DNA of 64,000 nt. It comes from Agapanthus africanus. Its lineage: Eukaryota > Streptophyta > Magnoliopsida > Asparagales > Amaryllidaceae. Below the pieces are notes generated by a model. The model ran no database searches, was not told the DNA's origin, and saw only the letters and a program-made list of their open reading frames with translations. Positions 1 through 12,560 of the stretch are shown piece by piece. The translations under genes were made by a program, and so were the position numbers. How positions within the stretch are numbered: position 1 is the stretch's first letter; each line of letters begins with the position of its first letter. The stretch is taken from NCBI GenBank assembly GCA_030015575.1, contig JASDDO010000026.1, positions 452,019,096 to 452,083,095 on the forward strand. The letters run 5' to 3'.

Positions 1-617
1 TCCTAATATCCTCTTGGATCTATCACGATGGATCCGGATCCCCAGAATGTAAGAGGCATCACCCAGGTTTTTCATGGAGAACCTGTATGACAAGAACCCT
101 TTGACAGATTGTAGCATAGGAATGTCATTTCCTATCAAGAGAATGTCATCCACGTATAAAACGAGGAATACGACAGTTCATGCTACAAATCTACTATAGA
201 TGCATGGTTCATCTGGATTTTTGAAAAAGACAAAATCTTTGGCCGTCTCATCAAAACAGATGTTCCAACTCCGCGATGCCTGCTTTAGTCCATAAATGGA
301 CTTAAGCAACTTGCACATCTTTCCGCTGCTCCCACTCTAAATGAAACCCTCTGGCTGGTCCATATAGACACACTCCTCTAAATTTCCATTTAGAAAAGCG
401 GTCTTTACGTCCATCTACCAAATCTCATAGTCGTGGAAGGCAGCAATGGCAAGAAGGATCCGAATGGATTTCAGCATAGCCACTGGAGAAAATGTTTCGT
501 CATAGTCCAAACCAGGTCTTTAACGAAATCCCTTTGCAACAAGTCTAGCCTTATAGGTCTCAACCTGTCCATCTACGCCAATCTTTCTCTTGAAGACCCA
601 CTTGCATCCTATGGGTT
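1..617 (-). pseudogene. Copia element A, reverse transcriptase fragment (distal part)
   Basis: Read on the minus strand this is the central part of a Ty1/copia reverse transcriptase. It matches element B at about 61258-61870 almost base for base. It includes the MDVKTAFLNG-like block, the YGLKQASRSWN-like block and the YVDD polymerase motif. It continues the RT reading of 12556-12807, from which the LARD-like insertion separates it. In-frame stops are visible: a TAG at 415-417 replaces the Gln of IWQMD, and a TAA lies in the KGFR region. It is therefore not translatable as a full enzyme. The rest of RT, RNase H and the 3' LTR lie left of the window. Confidence 0.9.
613..617. repeat. Target site duplication of the LARD-like element, left copy (GGGTT)
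   Basis: GGGTT precedes the LTR start TGTAACATTTC and recurs at 12556-12560 directly after the LTR end GTGACA. The uninterrupted sequence of element B at about 61870 has GGGTT once at this place. Confidence 0.93.
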
Positions 618-1197
618 TGTAACATTTCAAAAAATAAAATATTATTTTTGGGAATTTTCATAATTTAATATTAATTTTTAATCAATATTTTAATATTTCG
701 GTATAATTAAATACCAATAAATGGGGAAAATTCTGGAAAAATTTATGGAAATTCCAAAATAGGTTTTTTGTGAAAATATGCCATTTTTAAGTATTTAAGG
801 TTAAGTATATGCTACTTTAGTGTTAATCGCGATTAAAAATCGCTAATTGGATTTTTGGCTTTTTGTGCAAAAATGTGCACATAACATTTTCCACACTTGT
901 CGCACTTGTTTCATGTTTTGGATTCATGGTAGCCTAGGGTTGAACCATGCTTAGATGACCATGGTGGTCTAACCCATTTGGTTAGGTTAATTAGCTTAAT
1001 TAAGGGTTTTTAGCTTTGTTAAAGATGATTAGGGTTAGGATTGACCTTGTGTAGAGAGAGGGAGCCATGATGGTTGTTCATTTATTAAGAGAGAGAGAGA
1101 GAGGTGGCTAGGGTGTGCCATGATCCATCCCATTTCATAATCCCTTATGTTCTTTCACTCCCTCTCACACATCATCCCCAATTGTCCAACTCTAGCC

Positions 1198-1690
1198 AAC
1201 ATCAGCAGCAATAGGAGTAACTCAGCAGCAGCAGCAGCTGCTGAAACAATACATCAGCCAACCCTACACCAGCCCCTAACACCATAGCCCAACACCTACA
1301 CACTCACATCAGCACAACTTCAGCCTCCATATCAACACTTCAGCTGCTGCTCAAACATCAGCAACTTAGCATCAGCTGCATCAGCAGCCACCCCAGCCCC
1401 TAGATTTAGCTGCAACAATACCATCAGCCATCAACACCCCACTAGCTACTCTACACCAGCTGCACACAACTTTAACACTTCACCACAAATACATCAAACC
1501 CCTTCTTTAGCTGCTGCTGCAACACACATACACAAAATATAACCAAATCAACAGCAGCAGCTTCAGCCAGAGCAGCAGCAGCAGCAGCCAAGGCAACAAC
1601 AACAACAATAGAATCAGCATCAGCATCTGTTGCAACAGCCACTTCAGCCCAGAACTTCAGCAGCACCAACCCACTTCTCCATCTTCCCTT
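1198..1690. repeat. CAG/CTG-rich low-complexity block in the LARD 5' LTR
   Basis: About 500 bases dominated by CAGCAGCAG, CAACAACAA and AGCTGCTG runs. The minus strand reads as an alanine-rich 75-codon ORF (1472-1699), a by-product of the CTG triplets. The same block occurs at about 8668-9170 in the 3' LTR. Confidence 0.8.
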
Positions 1691-2097
1691 CTCCTTCATC
1701 CTAGGACCCTCTTGAGATATAATCTTGCAATCTAACTCCTTTCTTGTTAAGTTATAGTTGTTGAGCTGAAATTTAGTGTTATTATGTAGATTAGTGCTAG
1801 TTTAGGAAAATTTGAGTGAGATTTGGCCAAGTGTTGGTTTTGAATGTTAGTATAGCCTAATTAGGTGTGTTTGAGACCAGCTAGCCCAAGATTGTTCCAG
1901 ATTTCACCCAAATACCAGATTTATTTGACTTGGCGTAAATTAGCAATTTTGTCGATTTTGTGACCTTTCTGGAAACTGCTACAATCCGAGGTATCCTAAA
2001 ATAAAATTAACTTGGCAGTGAGATGTGCAGGCTGGTAGAAGCCAACACCCAAAACCCTAGACCCCACCTCCTTTCCTTGGCCACCACTTAATTCCCC

Positions 2098-2118
2098 CTG
2101 GCCGCAATTTGCGGCCAG
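2098..2118. repeat. Perfect 10-bp inverted repeat in the LARD LTR
   Basis: Arms CTGGCCGCAA and TTGCGGCCAG flank one T. The same hairpin is intact in the 3' LTR at 9570-9590 although nearby bases differ. A second GC-rich hairpin, GGCGTT-TG-AACGCC, lies at 2303-2316. Confidence 0.8.
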
Positions 2119-5062
2119 AGCAGGGGAAAACTCCCTCGTTTTTGGTGCACGACTCTTTTACCTGTAAACTTGACCCTCGGTATGTCTAGTTTTGTCTGGT
2201 TCCAATCAGGGTAGAATCTGGGTTGATTTCCTTGAGTTGGCGCATGATTTACGACTTGTTTAGCATGGATTTTTGGTATTCGATGATTCGTTTCTGTTGG
2301 GTGGCGTTTGAACGCCAACGACAGAGGGTTGTTGGCTGTGATTGCACGCGAGGCCACAGGTTTTAACCTATGGGCGTAGCATGCACCATTTTGGTTTCCG
2401 ACATGGTTTTCATGTGTTTTAGCGTATGATATCCTTATAGGTACCCCACGTGGCGTCGAAGCGTTGGAGCTGCAAATGGCGACATCGGCACCGGCACACA
2501 TAAGCAAGGTGAGTAGATTTATATCTACGGGGAGAAGTCGGGTGGATGGCGTATAGCACCCCCACAATTCGTCCTGATGTATACGGATGCGTATACGCAC
2601 AAATAATTATCTTATGTTGTTTTGGAAATTATTGATGTTTAGGATGGATAATTGGTGTGTTGGATTGGTGAAAGGTTACGAAACCCTAGAGTAGTAGGAG
2701 CACTACACACACACATACATACTTGCATACATCATTATTTCATATGTAATTATGGGATCCTATATAGCTATGTGTTCACAGGGGTATGGGACTACGTGTT
2801 CGCATACGGACTTGAGGATGATACTTGGGATTGAGATGAGTCGATGATATTTGATCTGAGATTATGATATCGGTGATTGGCAGGATTCGTACTTGATATA
2901 CGTCCTGATATGATAGTGGGTCTTGGATGATATAAATATAAAATGATCGACATGTGATTATGTTACGAGATATGATATGATATGACAAGATAATTATGAT
3001 AGGCCGCATTCGGCGATGTTTACTCCTTGTGATAATATGTGATGATAATATCGATTTATACGTGACTGTCGATCAGTAGTCAGATCATAATTATAGTGAT
3101 GATATTAGCTTTGTACTAGACGTAGGTCAGTACCCGGATTATGATCTTTGATAAAGAGAATACCCGATGAGTGATATGACGAATGTGATATTGACCCGTA
3201 CCCAGATTTGGGGATGCCGTACGACGGATTCACGTACGAGCTATATATTGATGTTTGATCCGCATTCTTGACTTGGGAATAACTGATTATAGAGATATGG
3301 TATCGGATGTGATATTATCGAGGTGGGATCACCAGCTATGTGTATACATATGTATCGACTCAGTGGTTAGGCGGTTTCCCTTACCTGCAGTTAGCCTATT
3401 AGCTCGGCCCTATAGTTGTGGTAGTTATATGACTCTTATGACATTAGATGCAGTGTAGCTACCCCTATGTTTAGTATTTAGCTCCCGCACAGTATTATTG
3501 TTGTTTCGCATCGCATACTGTTGTGATTCATATTCTATTATTGATATCATGCTGTTAGGACACCAGCACCATTAACGATGATACGTATGTACCACGTACA
3601 CTTACTTGCCGGCTCACACACATCTTCATCGGTAATTGCCATGTCACGTACACTTAGAGAATATTATTGCTTGATTTAGCTTTTTAGCTAGTAGTGACAT
3701 GATATTAGTGTATATGCCATATATGCCAGCTTGACATTGTAGTTATTACTTGTCACTTCACGCACACTGTTATTCATTATATGCTGCATTCATGGATTCT
3801 CATGCTTACATTCATGATTTTACATGCTATTGATGATTCGGATCTCCTTGATATTTTCTTGATTTGGGGAAAAAACCGCAAAACTTATATAAACTGTTTT
3901 CTCTCTTTTTAAATAAAAAGTGCAGTTTTCCCATGATTTATGAGTCGTCCACCATGAGTTTGCTGATGGATTTCGAGACCCGATTCGAGGAGGCAGATGA
4001 ACCGTTTCGGGTACATGGTGGTCCCGGTGCGGTACCCCGGGGCAAGAAGATCGCAGGAGATGGCGTTGTGCCTGTGCAGGGGAGCACGACCGACCGGTGA
4101 TTTTACCCGACGCGTCGGATATCCGGAGGATACCGTTGTGGTCATGAGATGGATGGTAGGGGCCGGTCTGGACTGACGGCGCCTTGGATATTGTTATTGA
4201 GACATTGAGATTTTAAGATATTGAGGTACAGAGATTGTGATACAGAGATATCGAGATATTGGGATTTATGTTTTGTGCCGATGCTAGGCACTGTTTTATG
4301 CTGATTTCATTATGATACCTCATTTTAAAAATACAGAAATCTCACTAATTTATGAAAGCAGTTTTCTTCAGTACATGTATTCTGTTTCATGCATTCATAC
4401 ATCATCCATATGATATATTGCTACCTGAGGTACTGACACGGGCATATGGGATTTACACTTGGGTTAGATATTTACCCTAGTCATTGTTATAGACTGCTGG
4501 TTATATATTTGAGGATTATATATTTTGATCGTATGACCTAGGATTGCGTCATACATGCGATTTCTGTTCGTAGATCTTTTTCTACTCACGAGTTGGCAAC
4601 TCACCCCCGTCGTGCCCCAGTTTCTTGCAGGTGTTGCCGTACAGATTTCATTACGGCTTTGTGGGCACTACTTCTTTTGGGTGAGTTGCTAGTAGGTGGG
4701 TTATTTGTATCGTACCCATCATTATACATTGTATATTATATTTCAGTTGTATCTAGAAGTTCCATCAACCAAACATGTATTTATTTGAGATAGAGACTAG
4801 TGATATTTATTCTTTCGACCTTAGAGTCGCGCGTTATATTTCTGTGGATTTCATGCTGTTTGAGTTTCCTTCTCTGTTGTGATCCTCGCCTTTAGACGTT
4901 GTATATTATATTTCTAGCTGGTTGACTTATAGTGGTTTTCCTACACTCTACTACTTTTCTTGGTTTGGATTTCTGGGCTCGGCTTATTTAGAGTACGTAC
5001 GCCTCGAGTCGTTCGTAGTCTAGGTGCCGGTCATGTTCCGTAGTTTCGGGATGTGACAAAGT

Positions 5063-5074
5063 TGGTATCAGAGC
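5063..5074 (+). promoter_or_regulatory. Primer binding site of the LARD-like element (initiator tRNA-Met)
   Basis: TGGTATCAGAGC starts four bases after the 5' LTR end. It is the standard plant complement to the 3' end of initiator tRNA-Met and sets the + orientation of the element. Confidence 0.92.
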
Positions 5075-5789
5075 GTTAGGTTTTACCTTCGGAGCGTAGG
5101 ATGACCTTGGTTGATGGAATATGTGACTAAAGTAGAGTGACGTACCGTGGGTATGTTCCGCGGCATATTTACGATGCGCCACTCCACTTAAGAAGTCTTA
5201 GGATGTACATTTCTTTGCTCAGTATCATATTCATTCCTGATCTAGCCTCATCGGTACCAGTTATGGTTTTGCTGCCACGATAACGGGCAGGGAGAGCTAC
5301 GGCTAAGAGTTGCGGTCAGCACGAGCTCGTCACGAACGAGGACTGACCATGGCATGATTCCGGCGACACGCGATTGCAGAGATATGTCTTTTTATAATGT
5401 TTTCGCGCCATGAGTTTTGGATGGGTCGCTGTATGAGATTACTCGGACGTGCAGATTAGCACCAGAGGATTGAGCCACTGACAAAGGCCAGCCAGACTAT
5501 GATGACCGTTGAAGTATTACTTATTCATGATGATTGAGGCACAGTTCAGCGTGCAGACGAGTGAGCTAGTTGTTGCTGCGAACGACGAGATATCGCCCCA
5601 GATGATTGGAGCTATGGCAGTACAAGTTGTACTAATAGATGATAGAAGGTCGCTAGTCACCAAGGATGAATGACTAGGACGGGTGGATCGTTCGCTTACT
5701 GATGCGAGGTCATCAGGTCGATTGATTCCAGCTAGGGACGACTTCACGCGGAGACGTTGAGAGTCGACAGAGACGATCGAATGTCAGAA

Positions 5790-6065
5790 ACCTATTATTC
5801 CAAGTTTAAGGTATTCAGAAAGACATGCAGGAAATTCTATGGTCCCTCTAGAAGAATGAAACCCTAACTCGACATAATGACCGTGTGAAAGCCTTTGAAC
5901 CTTAGGGTTTGCGGCAGTTCCGCGGCGCCATTAGTGAGGCTTGGGTTTGCCCTTCTACGGCTGGACCACCGATGCTGTGGTATGTACTTGATACTATTAT
6001 ACTGTACCCAAGATGTTAAGCTCTTGGGGGATTATGAGGTCTCGACGAATCGATCGAATGGCTCG
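5790..6065 (+). repeat. Copia-leader-like segment inside the LARD core
   Basis: This stretch aligns with the untranslated leader of the copia family: element C at about 21520-21670 (reverse complement) and element E at about 29820-30065. Shared landmarks, in order, are a CCCTCTAGAAGAA block, TAACTCGA, a GAACC-TAGGGTTTGCGG-like block, GCCCTTCTACGGCTGG, and a GATCGA-rich end. It is closer to C than to E in the central block. Either the LARD captured copia leader sequence or the two families share a leader module. Confidence 0.75.
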
Positions 6066-6954
6066 ACTTCATTCGGATGATAGGTGGTGAGATGCATTTC
6101 TTGGGAGACTCCAGATACGAGGATAGCCGTTGGAGCTCAGTCCATGCAGCCACGACGAGACGAGTCCGGAGCAGTCCAAAATAGAGAAAAATGGAGTAAG
6201 AGGTTCGTACCAGATCTGGATAAGATGACGTTCCACTCCGCCGACACCAGAGATGCGATACGCATGCCGAGGCATTGTACTGGGTATACCTTCCTGAAGG
6301 AGTCGCGATGAGCATGCAGCCGTTCCGGAGCAAGAAGCAGATATAGTAAAGGACCATGACTTCCGGACAGTTGGCAGAGATGAGACTTGGAAGAAACATT
6401 GAGCAGGATTCCTTCCAGGATACTGCTGCAATGATACTTGCACCCAAGATCAGATGTATCACGTGCATTCAGAGAGCCTGAGGCCGACGCCAGTGACATG
6501 CTGCCTTACGAGTGGTCGTGAGGATTGACCGAGAGATGACCAGAGAAGTGCCAGAACGGAATCGTCCCCGTTAGCACACCTGACAGGGCCGATGAGCCGA
6601 TGGATCGTGAGATTGGTAATTCACAGAGAAGATAAGGACCTTTCTGGAATAAATTACGAGAAGACTTGGACCCAGGAGTGGTCAGGCTACGCACACCGGC
6701 AGGCCAGAGTTTAGGATCGTCGACGAGATATGCTATGAGTAACCACGACAGTTGCCAGAGATTCTTGGAGGATGTGCTTAAGCGGACTATTCCTCCATAC
6801 TTGATTTCGATGTTTTGGGCGATCTATTCGCATGACTGATTTTGATGATTGGGTTTCATGAGGTTTGTTTTCATGCACTATGGTTGCACTTACTGAGTAT
6901 TTATGATTTTCGCCCAGTTGTTGCACTTGATATCGTTTTCGTTCCTTGGTTTTC

Positions 6955-7460
6955 TCATGTTCATGATTTTATGGGTTTCATACAGTTGAGTTGATTTTTG
7001 TGCGTATGTACGCACACGATTTGGTTTTTGCACTTGGTATGGTTTGCATATGCCGCAGTACAGTGATTCGTATTTTGTGCACTTGGATGCACTGGACTTC
7101 GATTTCGATGGTAATGCTCAATATTTGTTTTGTGCACTTTATGCACCTGACTGGATTTTTGCGCGTGTTCGACGCTTGATATTGGATTTCATGATTTCGT
7201 GGATGATGGATGCACCGGATTTGGATTTTCGCGCCTGTTGGGCACAGGTTATGAGATGCGATTTGGTGCACACTAGATGCACTAAATCGGGATTTTTTGT
7301 GCATGTCAGATGCACCTGATTTTGCTGTCAGGCACCCACGTTGCCTATGACCGATGTTGTGTGCACAACCGTTGCATCTTGATGTTGTTTCTGTGCACCT
7401 GCTTGGCACATGTATGGATTTTGATTTCCTTGCGCACCGGACGCACAGGGTTTTCATATG
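6955..7460. repeat. Degenerate tandem repeat (~60 bp) in the LARD core
   Basis: A motif resembling GATGCACYGGATTT-GGATTTT-GYGC recurs near 7088, 7143, 7208, 7275 and 7311, with related TTTTTGTGC...GCAC units upstream to about 6955. Spacing is roughly 55-65 bp. It is rich in TGCAC and GTGCA and has no sustained reading frame. Confidence 0.6.
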
Positions 7461-8077
7461 AACTTTTGAATTGGTTTCTATGGAGCAGAACGTTTTATGA
7501 TATTTGATATGTGTTTTCGTACTGAGCAGGACTAGTCAGAGGACAGTGCCTGGATATATTTTGCATGCACTGATAGATTTCAAAGGGATTTCCAAAAGCG
7601 AGCTATAGTCTCATTATTTACATACGTGTCCGATATGACACGAAACGTTTAAAACAGGAAACCCTTCTAAATTGTTTTCAAAACGGCGGATCGTGCATAC
7701 TGAACAAAAGATATATACGTATATGGCTATTTTCTTATAGAGACGTCCGCCACTGTGCAGTGTTATGCGCATTGGACATCGACTATAAAGAATTTTGGCA
7801 TGCATTTCCTTCATATATTTACATGTATAGTTCCGATTTCTAGCATATCGGTTTTGCCTTGGATTTAGCAATCGTGTTTTCACCTTGACTCCGATGATTG
7901 TGAGATGCTTGACGGAGTTTTGATTTCGAGTTATCTGCTCATTTCTCATGCGCATGTATTGCGCCACGTTGCGTTTTTATGTATTGATGATTTCGGAGCC
8001 CCCGTTGACTTGGACATTTTATTGAAATGTTTTAGAATTTGGGGGTTTAAATTTAAATTCGGGGACCGAATTTCTTT

Positions 8078-8090
8078 AAGGTGGGAAGAT
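8078..8090 (+). promoter_or_regulatory. Polypurine tract of the LARD-like element
   Basis: AAGGTGGGAAGAT sits immediately before the TGTAAC start of the 3' LTR. It is the expected plus-strand primer and resembles the GGTGGGAAGA tracts of gypsy elements. Confidence 0.85.
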
Positions 8091-11000
8091 TGTAACATTT
8101 CAAAAAATAAAATATTATTTTTGGGAATTTTCATAATTCAATATTAATTTTTAATGAATATTTTAATATTTCGGTATAATTAAATACCAATAAATGGGGA
8201 AAGTTCTCGAAAAATTTATGGAAATTCTAAAATAGGTTATTTTGTGGAAATATGCCATTTTTAAGTTTTTAAGGTTAAGTATATGCTACTTTAGTGTTAA
8301 TCGCGATTAAAAATCGCTAATTGGATTTTTGGCTTTTTGTGCAAAAATGTGCACATAACATTTTCCACACTTGTCGCACTTGTTTCATGTTTTGGATTCA
8401 TGGTAGCCTAGGGTTGAACCATGCTTAGATGACCATTGTGTTCTAACCCATTTGGTTTGGTTAATTAGCTTAATTAAGGGTTTTTAGCTTTGTTAAAGAT
8501 GATTAGGGTTAGGGTTGACCTTGTGTAGAGAGAGAGAGCCATGATGGTTGTTCATTTATTAAGAGAGAGAGAGAGAGGTGGCAAGGGTATGCCATGATCC
8601 ATCCCATTTCATAATCCCCTATGTTCTTTCACTCCCTCTCACACATCAGCCCCAATTGTCCAACTCCAGCCAACATTAGCAGCAACAGGAGTAACTCAGC
8701 AGCAGCAGCTGCTGAAACAATACATCAGCCAACCCTACACCAGCCCCTAACACCATAGCCCAACACCTACACACTCACATCAGCACAACTTTAGCCCCCA
8801 TATCAACACTTCAGCTGCTGCTCAAACATCAGCAACTTAGCATCAGCTGCATCAGCAGCCACCCCAGCCGCTAGATTTAGCTGCAACAATACCATCAGCC
8901 ATCAACACCCCACTAGCTACTCTACACCAGCTGCACACAACTTCAACACTTCACCACAAATACATCAAACCCCTTCTTTAGCTGCTGCTGCAACACACAT
9001 ACACAAAATATAACCAAATCAACAGTAGCAGCTTCAGGCAGAGCAGCAGCAGCAGCAGCCAAGGCAACAGCAACAACAATAGAATCAGCATCAGCATCTG
9101 TTGCAACAGCCACTTCAGCCCAAAACTTCAGCAGCACCAACCCACTTCTCCTTCTTCCCTTCTCCTTCATCCTAAGACCCTCTTGAGGTATAATCTTGCA
9201 ATCTAACTCCTTTCTTGTTAAGTTATAGTTGCTGAGCTGAAATTTAGTGTTATTATGTAGATTAGTGCTAGTTTAGGAAAATTTGAGTGAGATTTGGCCA
9301 AGTGTTGGTTTTGAATGTTAGTATAGCCTTATTAGGTGTGTTTGAGACCAGCTAACCCAAGATTGTTCCAAGATTTCACCCAAATACCAGATTTATTCGA
9401 CTTGGCATAAATTAGCAATTTTGTCGATTTTGTGACCTTTCTGGAAACTGCTACAACCCGAGGTACCCTAAAATAAAATTGACTTGGCAGTGAGATGTGC
9501 AGGCTGGTAGAAGCCAACACCCAAAACCCTAGACCCCACCTCCTTTCCCTGGCCGCCACTTAATTCCCCCTGGCCGCAATTTGCGGCCAGAGCAGGGGAA
9601 AACCCCTTCGTTTTTTGTGCACGACTCTTTTACCTGTAAATTTGACCCTGGGTATGTCTAGTTTTGTCTGGTTCCAATCAGGTTAGAATCTAGGTTGATT
9701 TTCTTGAGTTGGCGTATGATTTACGACTTGTTTAGCATGGATTTTTGGTATTCGATGATTCTTTTCTGTCGGGTGGCGTTTGAACGCCAACGGCAGAAGG
9801 TTGTTGGCTGTGATTGCACGTGAGGCCATAGGTTTTTACCAATAGGCTTAGCGTGCACCATTTTGGTTTCCGACATGGTTTTCATGTGTTTTAATATGTG
9901 ATATCCTTATAGGTACCTCGCGTGGCGTCGAAGCGCTGGAGATGCAATTGGCGACATCGGCACCGGCACACATATGCAAGGTGAGTAGATTTATATCTAC
10001 GGGGAGAAGTCGGGTGGATGGCGTATAGCCACCCCCCCCCGCAATTCATACTGATGTATAGGATGCGTATACACACATATAATTATCTTATGTTGTTTTG
10101 GAAATTATTGATGTTTAGGATGGATAATTGGTGTGTTGGATTGGTGAAAGGTTACGAAACCCTAGAGTAGTGGGAGCACTACACACACACACATACATAC
10201 TTGCATACATCCTTATTTCATATGTGGTTATGGGATCCTATATAGTTATGTGATCACATGGGTATGGGACCACGTGTTCGCATACGGATTTGAGGATGAT
10301 ACTTGGGATTGAGATGTGTCGATGATATTTGATCTGATATTATGATATCGGTGATTGGCAGGATTCGTACTTGATATACGTCCTAATATGATAGCGGGTC
10401 TTGGATGGCGATGCCATGTGCATAGTGATATAAATATAAAATGATCGACATGTGATTATGTTACGAGATATGATATGATATGACAAGATAATTATGATAG
10501 GCCGCATTCGGCGATGTTTACTCCTTGTGATGATATGTGATGATGATATCGATTTATACGAGACTGTCGATCAGTAGTCAGATCATAATTATAGTGAAGA
10601 TATTGGCTTTGTACTAGACGTAGGTCAGTACCCGGATTATGATCTTTGATAAAGAGAATACCCGATGAGTGATATGACGAATGTGATATTGACCCGTACC
10701 CAGATTTGGGGATGCCGTACGACGGATTCACGTACGAGCTATATATTGATGTTTGATCCGCACTCTTGACTTGGGAATAACTGATTATAGAGATATGGTA
10801 TCGGATGTGATATTATTGAGGCGGGATCACCGGCTATGTATATACATATGTATCGACTCAGAGGTTAGGCGGTTTTCCTTACCTGCAGTTAGCCTGTTAG
10901 GTCGGCCCTATAGTTGGGGTAGTTGTATGACTCTTATGACATTAGATGCAGTGTAGCTACCCCTGTGTTTAGTATTCAGCTCCCGCACAGTATTATTGTT

Positions 11001-12555
11001 GTTCCGCATCGCATACTGTTGTGATTCATATTCTATTATTGATATCATGCTGTTAGGACACCAGCACCATTACCGATGATGCGTATGTACCACGTACACT
11101 TACTTGCCGGCTCACCCACATCTTCATCGGTAATTGCCATGTCACGTACACTTAGAGAATAATATTGCTTGATTTAGATTTTTAGCTAGTGGTGACATGA
11201 TATTAGTGTAATTGCCATATATGCCAGCTTGACAATGTAGTTATTACTTGTCACTTCATGCACACTGTTATTCATTATATGCTGCATTCATGGATTCTCA
11301 TGCTTACATTCATGATTTTACATGCTATTGATGATTCGGATCTCCATGATATTTTCTGGATTTGGGGAAAAACCACAAAACTTATATAAACTGCTTTCTA
11401 TCTTTTTAAATAAAAATTGCGGTTTTCCCATGATTTATGAGTCGTCCACCATGAGTTTGCTGATGGATTTCGAGACCCGATTCGAGGAGGCGGATGAACC
11501 ATTTCGGGTACATGGTGGGCCCGGTGCGGTACCCCGGGGCAAGAAGATCAAAGGAGATGGCGTTGAGCCTGTGCAGGGGAGCACGACCAACCGGTGATTT
11601 TACCCAACGCGTCGGATATCCGGAGGATACCGTCGTGGTCATGAGATGGATGGTAGGGGCCGGTCTGGGCTGACGGCGCCTTGGATATTGTGATTGAGAT
11701 ATTGAGATTTTGAGATTTTGAGATACAGAGATTGTGATACAGAGATATCGAGATATTGGGATTTATGTTTTGTGCCGATGCTAGGCACTGTTTTATGCTG
11801 ATTTCATTATGATACCTCATTTTAAAAATACAGAAATCTCACTAATTTATGAAAGCAGTTTTCTTCAGTACATGTATTCTGTTTCATGCATTCATACATC
11901 ATCCATATGATATATTGCTACCTGAGGCACTGACACGGGCATATGGGATTTACACTTGGGTTAGATATTTACCCTAGTCATTGTTATAGACTGCCGGTTA
12001 TATACTTGAGGATTATATATTTTGATCGTATGACCTATGATTGCGTCATACATGCGATTTCTGTTCGTAGATCTTTTTCTACTCACGAGTTGGCAACTCA
12101 GCCCCGTTGTGCCCCAGTTTCTTGCAGGTGTTGCCGTACAGGTTTCATTACGGTTTTGCGGGCACTACTTCTTTCGGATGACTTGCTAGTAGGTGGGTTA
12201 TTTGTATCGTACCCATCATTATACATTGTATATTATATTTCAGTTGTATCTAGAAGTTCCATCGACCAAACATGTATTTATTTGAGATAAAGACCAGTGA
12301 TGTTTATTCTTTCGACCTTAGAGTCGCGCGTTATATTTCTGTGGATTTCGTGCTGTTTGAGTTTCCTTCTCTGTTGTGATCCTCGCCTTTAGGCGTTGTA
12401 TATTATATTGCTAGCTGGTTGACTTATAGTGGTTTTCCTACACTCTACCACTTTTCTTGGTTTGGATTTCTAGGCTCGGCTTACTTAGAGTACGTACGCC
12501 TCGAGACGTTCGTAGTCTAGGTTCCAATCATGTTCCGCACTTTCGGGACGTGACA
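8091..12555 (+). repeat. 3' LTR of the LARD-like element (4465 bp)
   Basis: Second copy of 618-5058, ending TGACA before the GGGTT target duplication. It includes the CAG-rich block (about 8668-9170), the palindrome (9570-9590), a C-run near 10030-10040 and an extra 20-odd bases near 10407-10430. Divergence from the 5' LTR of a few percent implies an insertion clearly older than copia element F. Confidence 0.92.
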
Positions 12556-12560
12556 GGGTT
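12556..12560. repeat. Target site duplication of the LARD-like element, right copy (GGGTT)
   Basis: Matches 613-617; see that entry. Confidence 0.93.

Larger units (their letters stand above)
618..5058 (+). repeat. 5' LTR of the LARD-like element (4441 bp)
   Basis: Aligns along its whole length with 8091-12555. By eye the first 190 bases differ at about eight positions, and later stretches appear closer. A 20-odd base insertion near 10407-10430 is absent here. The LTR holds an AT-rich 5' third, a GA tract (about 1088-1103), a CAG/CTG-rich block, a strong palindrome and a GATAT-rich segment (about 2820-3260). Short ORFs inside it recur in the other LTR only because LTRs are copies; none looks like a gene. 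Confidence 0.92.
5075..8077 (+). other. Non-coding core of the LARD-like element
   Basis: Three kilobases with no recognisable retroviral domain in any frame. Several overlapping ORFs of 120-150 codons exist on the minus strand at 6016-6499. They overlap each other in different frames and run against the element, so they look like chance openings. Two internal structures stand out and are listed separately: a block resembling copia leader at about 5790-6065, and a degenerate tandem repeat at about 6955-7460. The rest could be decayed gypsy gag-pol, but I see no motif to support that. Confidence 0.75.
618..12555 (+). mobile_element. LARD-like non-autonomous LTR retrotransposon
   Basis: This is a complete 11.9-kb insertion with two 4.4-kb LTRs (618-5058 and 8091-12555), each beginning TGTAAC and ending TGACA. 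It has a 12-nt primer binding site for initiator tRNA-Met, a purine tract before the 3' LTR and a 5-bp target duplication. The 3.0-kb core encodes no recognisable Gag, protease, RT or integrase. Very long LTRs around a short non-coding core are the definition of large retrotransposon derivatives (LARDs), which are mobilised in trans. The TGTAAC/GTGACA ends and the PBS a few bases after the LTR resemble Ty3/gypsy Tekay/Del-type chromoviruses; that lineage is an inference from ends only. It sits in the RT region of copia element A. Confidence 0.88.

Noticed and set aside
433..663. Plus-strand 76-codon ORF and its near-copy at 61690-61953
   Set aside because: Both are antisense shadows of the copia RT coding strand in elements A and B.
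1472..1699. Alanine-rich 75-codon ORF in both LARD LTRs
   Set aside because: It comes from CTG triplet repeats; its presence in both LTRs follows from LTR duplication.
6016..6499. Overlapping 120-150 codon ORFs on the minus strand of the LARD core
   Set aside because: They overlap in different frames, oppose the element's orientation, show no domain and probably reflect low stop density.
7038..7319. Plus-strand ORFs in the LARD tandem repeat
   Set aside because: Short, overlapping frames through a degenerate repeat; composition, not coding, explains them.
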